Positions 6,414 through 7,280 of a stretch of 7,280 nucleotides of DNA are shown here, piece by piece. Position numbers and translations under genes: made by a program. Origin of the DNA: Thermomicrobiales bacterium (GTDB lineage: Bacteria; Chloroflexota; Chloroflexia; Thermomicrobiales; UBA6265); assembly GCA_025928535.1 (NCBI GenBank), contig JAICJJ010000134.1, positions 1 to 7,280 on the forward strand, in the 5' to 3' direction. Position 1 is the stretch's first letter. Each line of letters begins with the position of its first letter. Under the pieces are notes generated by a model. The model searched no databases. It had not been told where the DNA came from and saw only the letters and a list, made by a program, of their open reading frames with translations.

Positions 6414-7280
6414 TCAGACCGCGACGCCGAGGACGTGCGCGAGGAGCGCCATCCGGATGTAGACCCCGTTGTGCGCCTGCCGGAAATAGGCGGCGCGGGG
6501 ATCGGCGTCGACCGCGACCGCAATCTCGTCGACGCGCGGCAACGGGTGGAGCACGATGGCGTCCGGGTTGAGCCGTCGCATCGCCGCTTCGTCGATGACG
6601 TAGACGCCGCGCGCCGCTTCGTATTCGTCCGGCGTGGCGAATCGTTCCCGCTGAATCCGCGTCTGATAGACGACGTCGATCTCCGGCAAGACTTTGGTCA
6701 GATCGGGCTCGTCCCGATACGGCACGCCAGCGGCGTCGAGTTCGGCGCGAATGTCCGGGCCCATCGGCACGACCGTCGGAGAGACGAAGACGAGTTCGCT
6801 GCCGCGCGAAAGGCGCAGCAGCCGCGCCAGCGAGCGGGCGGTGCGGCCGAAGCGGAGATCGCCGACGAGGGCGACGCGCAGGCCGTCGATCCGGCCCAGT
6901 TCGTGGGCGATGGTGTAGAGGTCGAGCAGCGCCTGCGTCGGATGTTCGCCCGGCCCGTCGCCAGCGTTGAGGATCGGCACGGGGGAGACGGCGGCGGCGC
7001 GCCGCGCCGCGCCTTGCTCGTAGTGCCGGATGACGATCGCGTCGGCGTAGCCGGCGACGATGCGGACCGTGTCTTCGACCGTTTCCCCCTTGATCGCGGA
7101 GGAAAAGTCGCGCGCGTTTTCGGTCGAGATGACGCCGCCGCCGAGGCGGACCATCGCCGTTTCGAACGACAGGCGGGTGCGGGTCGACGGTTCGTAAAAG
7201 ATGGTGGCCAGCACGAAGCCCTGCAACGGCGCCGCACCCCGCGGCAAGGCGCGCATCCGGTCGGCGGCGGCGAAGAGAGC
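6414..7280 (-). CDS. pyrB: Aspartate carbamoyltransferase catalytic subunit, partial, N terminus beyond right edge
   Basis: Condenses carbamoyl phosphate with L-aspartate to N-carbamoyl-L-aspartate, the first committed step of de novo pyrimidine synthesis, as a cytoplasmic catalytic trimer. The frame is open to the window edge, giving 288 residues. Against the ~310-residue E. coli enzyme, about 20 N-terminal residues are missing. Seen, in fragment numbering: the carbamoyl phosphate loop PSTRTR (31-36), the SSAIKGE loop donated by the neighbouring subunit (60-66), IRHYEQG (84-90), HPTQALLDLYTI (113-124), GDLRFGRTARSL (140-151), TRIQRERF (207-214) and HPLPRVDEI (245-253). These keep the residues equivalent to R54, T55, R105, H134, Q137, R167, R229 and L267 of E. 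coli. The HPLPRVDEI form and the RHYEQG loop favour aspartate over ornithine carbamoyltransferase. The ATG at 7256 is internal, not the start. It converges on the helicase gene with 3 bp between stops; no other pyr gene is visible. Confidence 0.96.
   Translation of the reverse strand, partial: ALFAAADRMRALPRGAAPLQGFVLATIFYEPSTRTRLSFETAMVRLGGGVISTENARDFSSAIKGETVEDTVRIVAGYADAIVIRHYEQGAARRAAAVSPVPILNAGDGPGEHPTQALLDLYTIAHELGRIDGLRVALVGDLRFGRTARSLARLLRLSRGSELVFVSPTVVPMGPDIRAELDAAGVPYRDEPDLTKVLPEIDVVYQTRIQRERFATPDEYEAARGVYVIDEAAMRRLNPDAIVLHPLPRVDEIAVAVDADPRAAYFRQAHNGVYIRMALLAHVLGVAV

Noticed and set aside
6405..6450. A bidirectional terminator between the helicase gene and pyrB
   Set aside because: No inverted repeat with a T-tract is present in or around the 3-bp gap.
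1..7280. Insertion sequences, att sites, tRNA or rRNA genes, replication origin
   Set aside because: I saw no transposase or integrase motifs, no paired terminal repeats flanking a gene, no cloverleaf and no DnaA-box cluster.

Overview
The window comes from a GC-rich bacterial chromosome (about two thirds G+C by eye). All coding regions use strongly G/C-ending codons, so most antisense frames are also open. Nothing identifies the organism to species. The gene content would suit a Chloroflexota, Actinobacteria or Proteobacteria-like genome, and I do not commit to one.

Layout. Positions 1-512 (minus) hold the first 170 residues of a short-chain dehydrogenase/reductase (SDR), cut off by the left edge. 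Positions 600-1733 (minus) encode a complete 377-residue PLP enzyme of the D-threonine aldolase / D-serine dehydratase-like (fold-type III) family. These two genes run the same way, 87 bp apart, with a perfect 13-bp hairpin in the gap. They probably form a small catabolic unit acting on a D-amino acid or beta-hydroxy amino acid. Positions 1734-2075 are a noncoding divergent region with a second perfect hairpin (15-bp stem), a tandem octamer and an AT-richer patch that may hold promoters.

Positions 2076-6410 (plus) encode the most interesting gene: one intact 1444-residue protein. It has an N-terminal iron-sulfur PD-(D/E)XK nuclease (RecB/Cas4/Dna2-like, TM0106-type), a probable but catalytically degenerate RNase H-like domain, a long middle region, and a complete C-terminal superfamily 1 Upf1/Dna2-type helicase. 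Positions 6414-7280 (minus) hold pyrB, aspartate carbamoyltransferase, complete at its C terminus and missing about 20 N-terminal residues at the right edge. It converges on the helicase gene with only 3 bp between the stop codons.

The SDR and PLP enzyme may share a metabolic job. pyrB is housekeeping pyrimidine synthesis. The nuclease-helicase stands alone between them as a single-gene DNA-processing machine, plausibly for repair or for defence against foreign DNA. No partner gene, mobile element, CRISPR array or RNA gene is visible, so a defence role is only a hypothesis.
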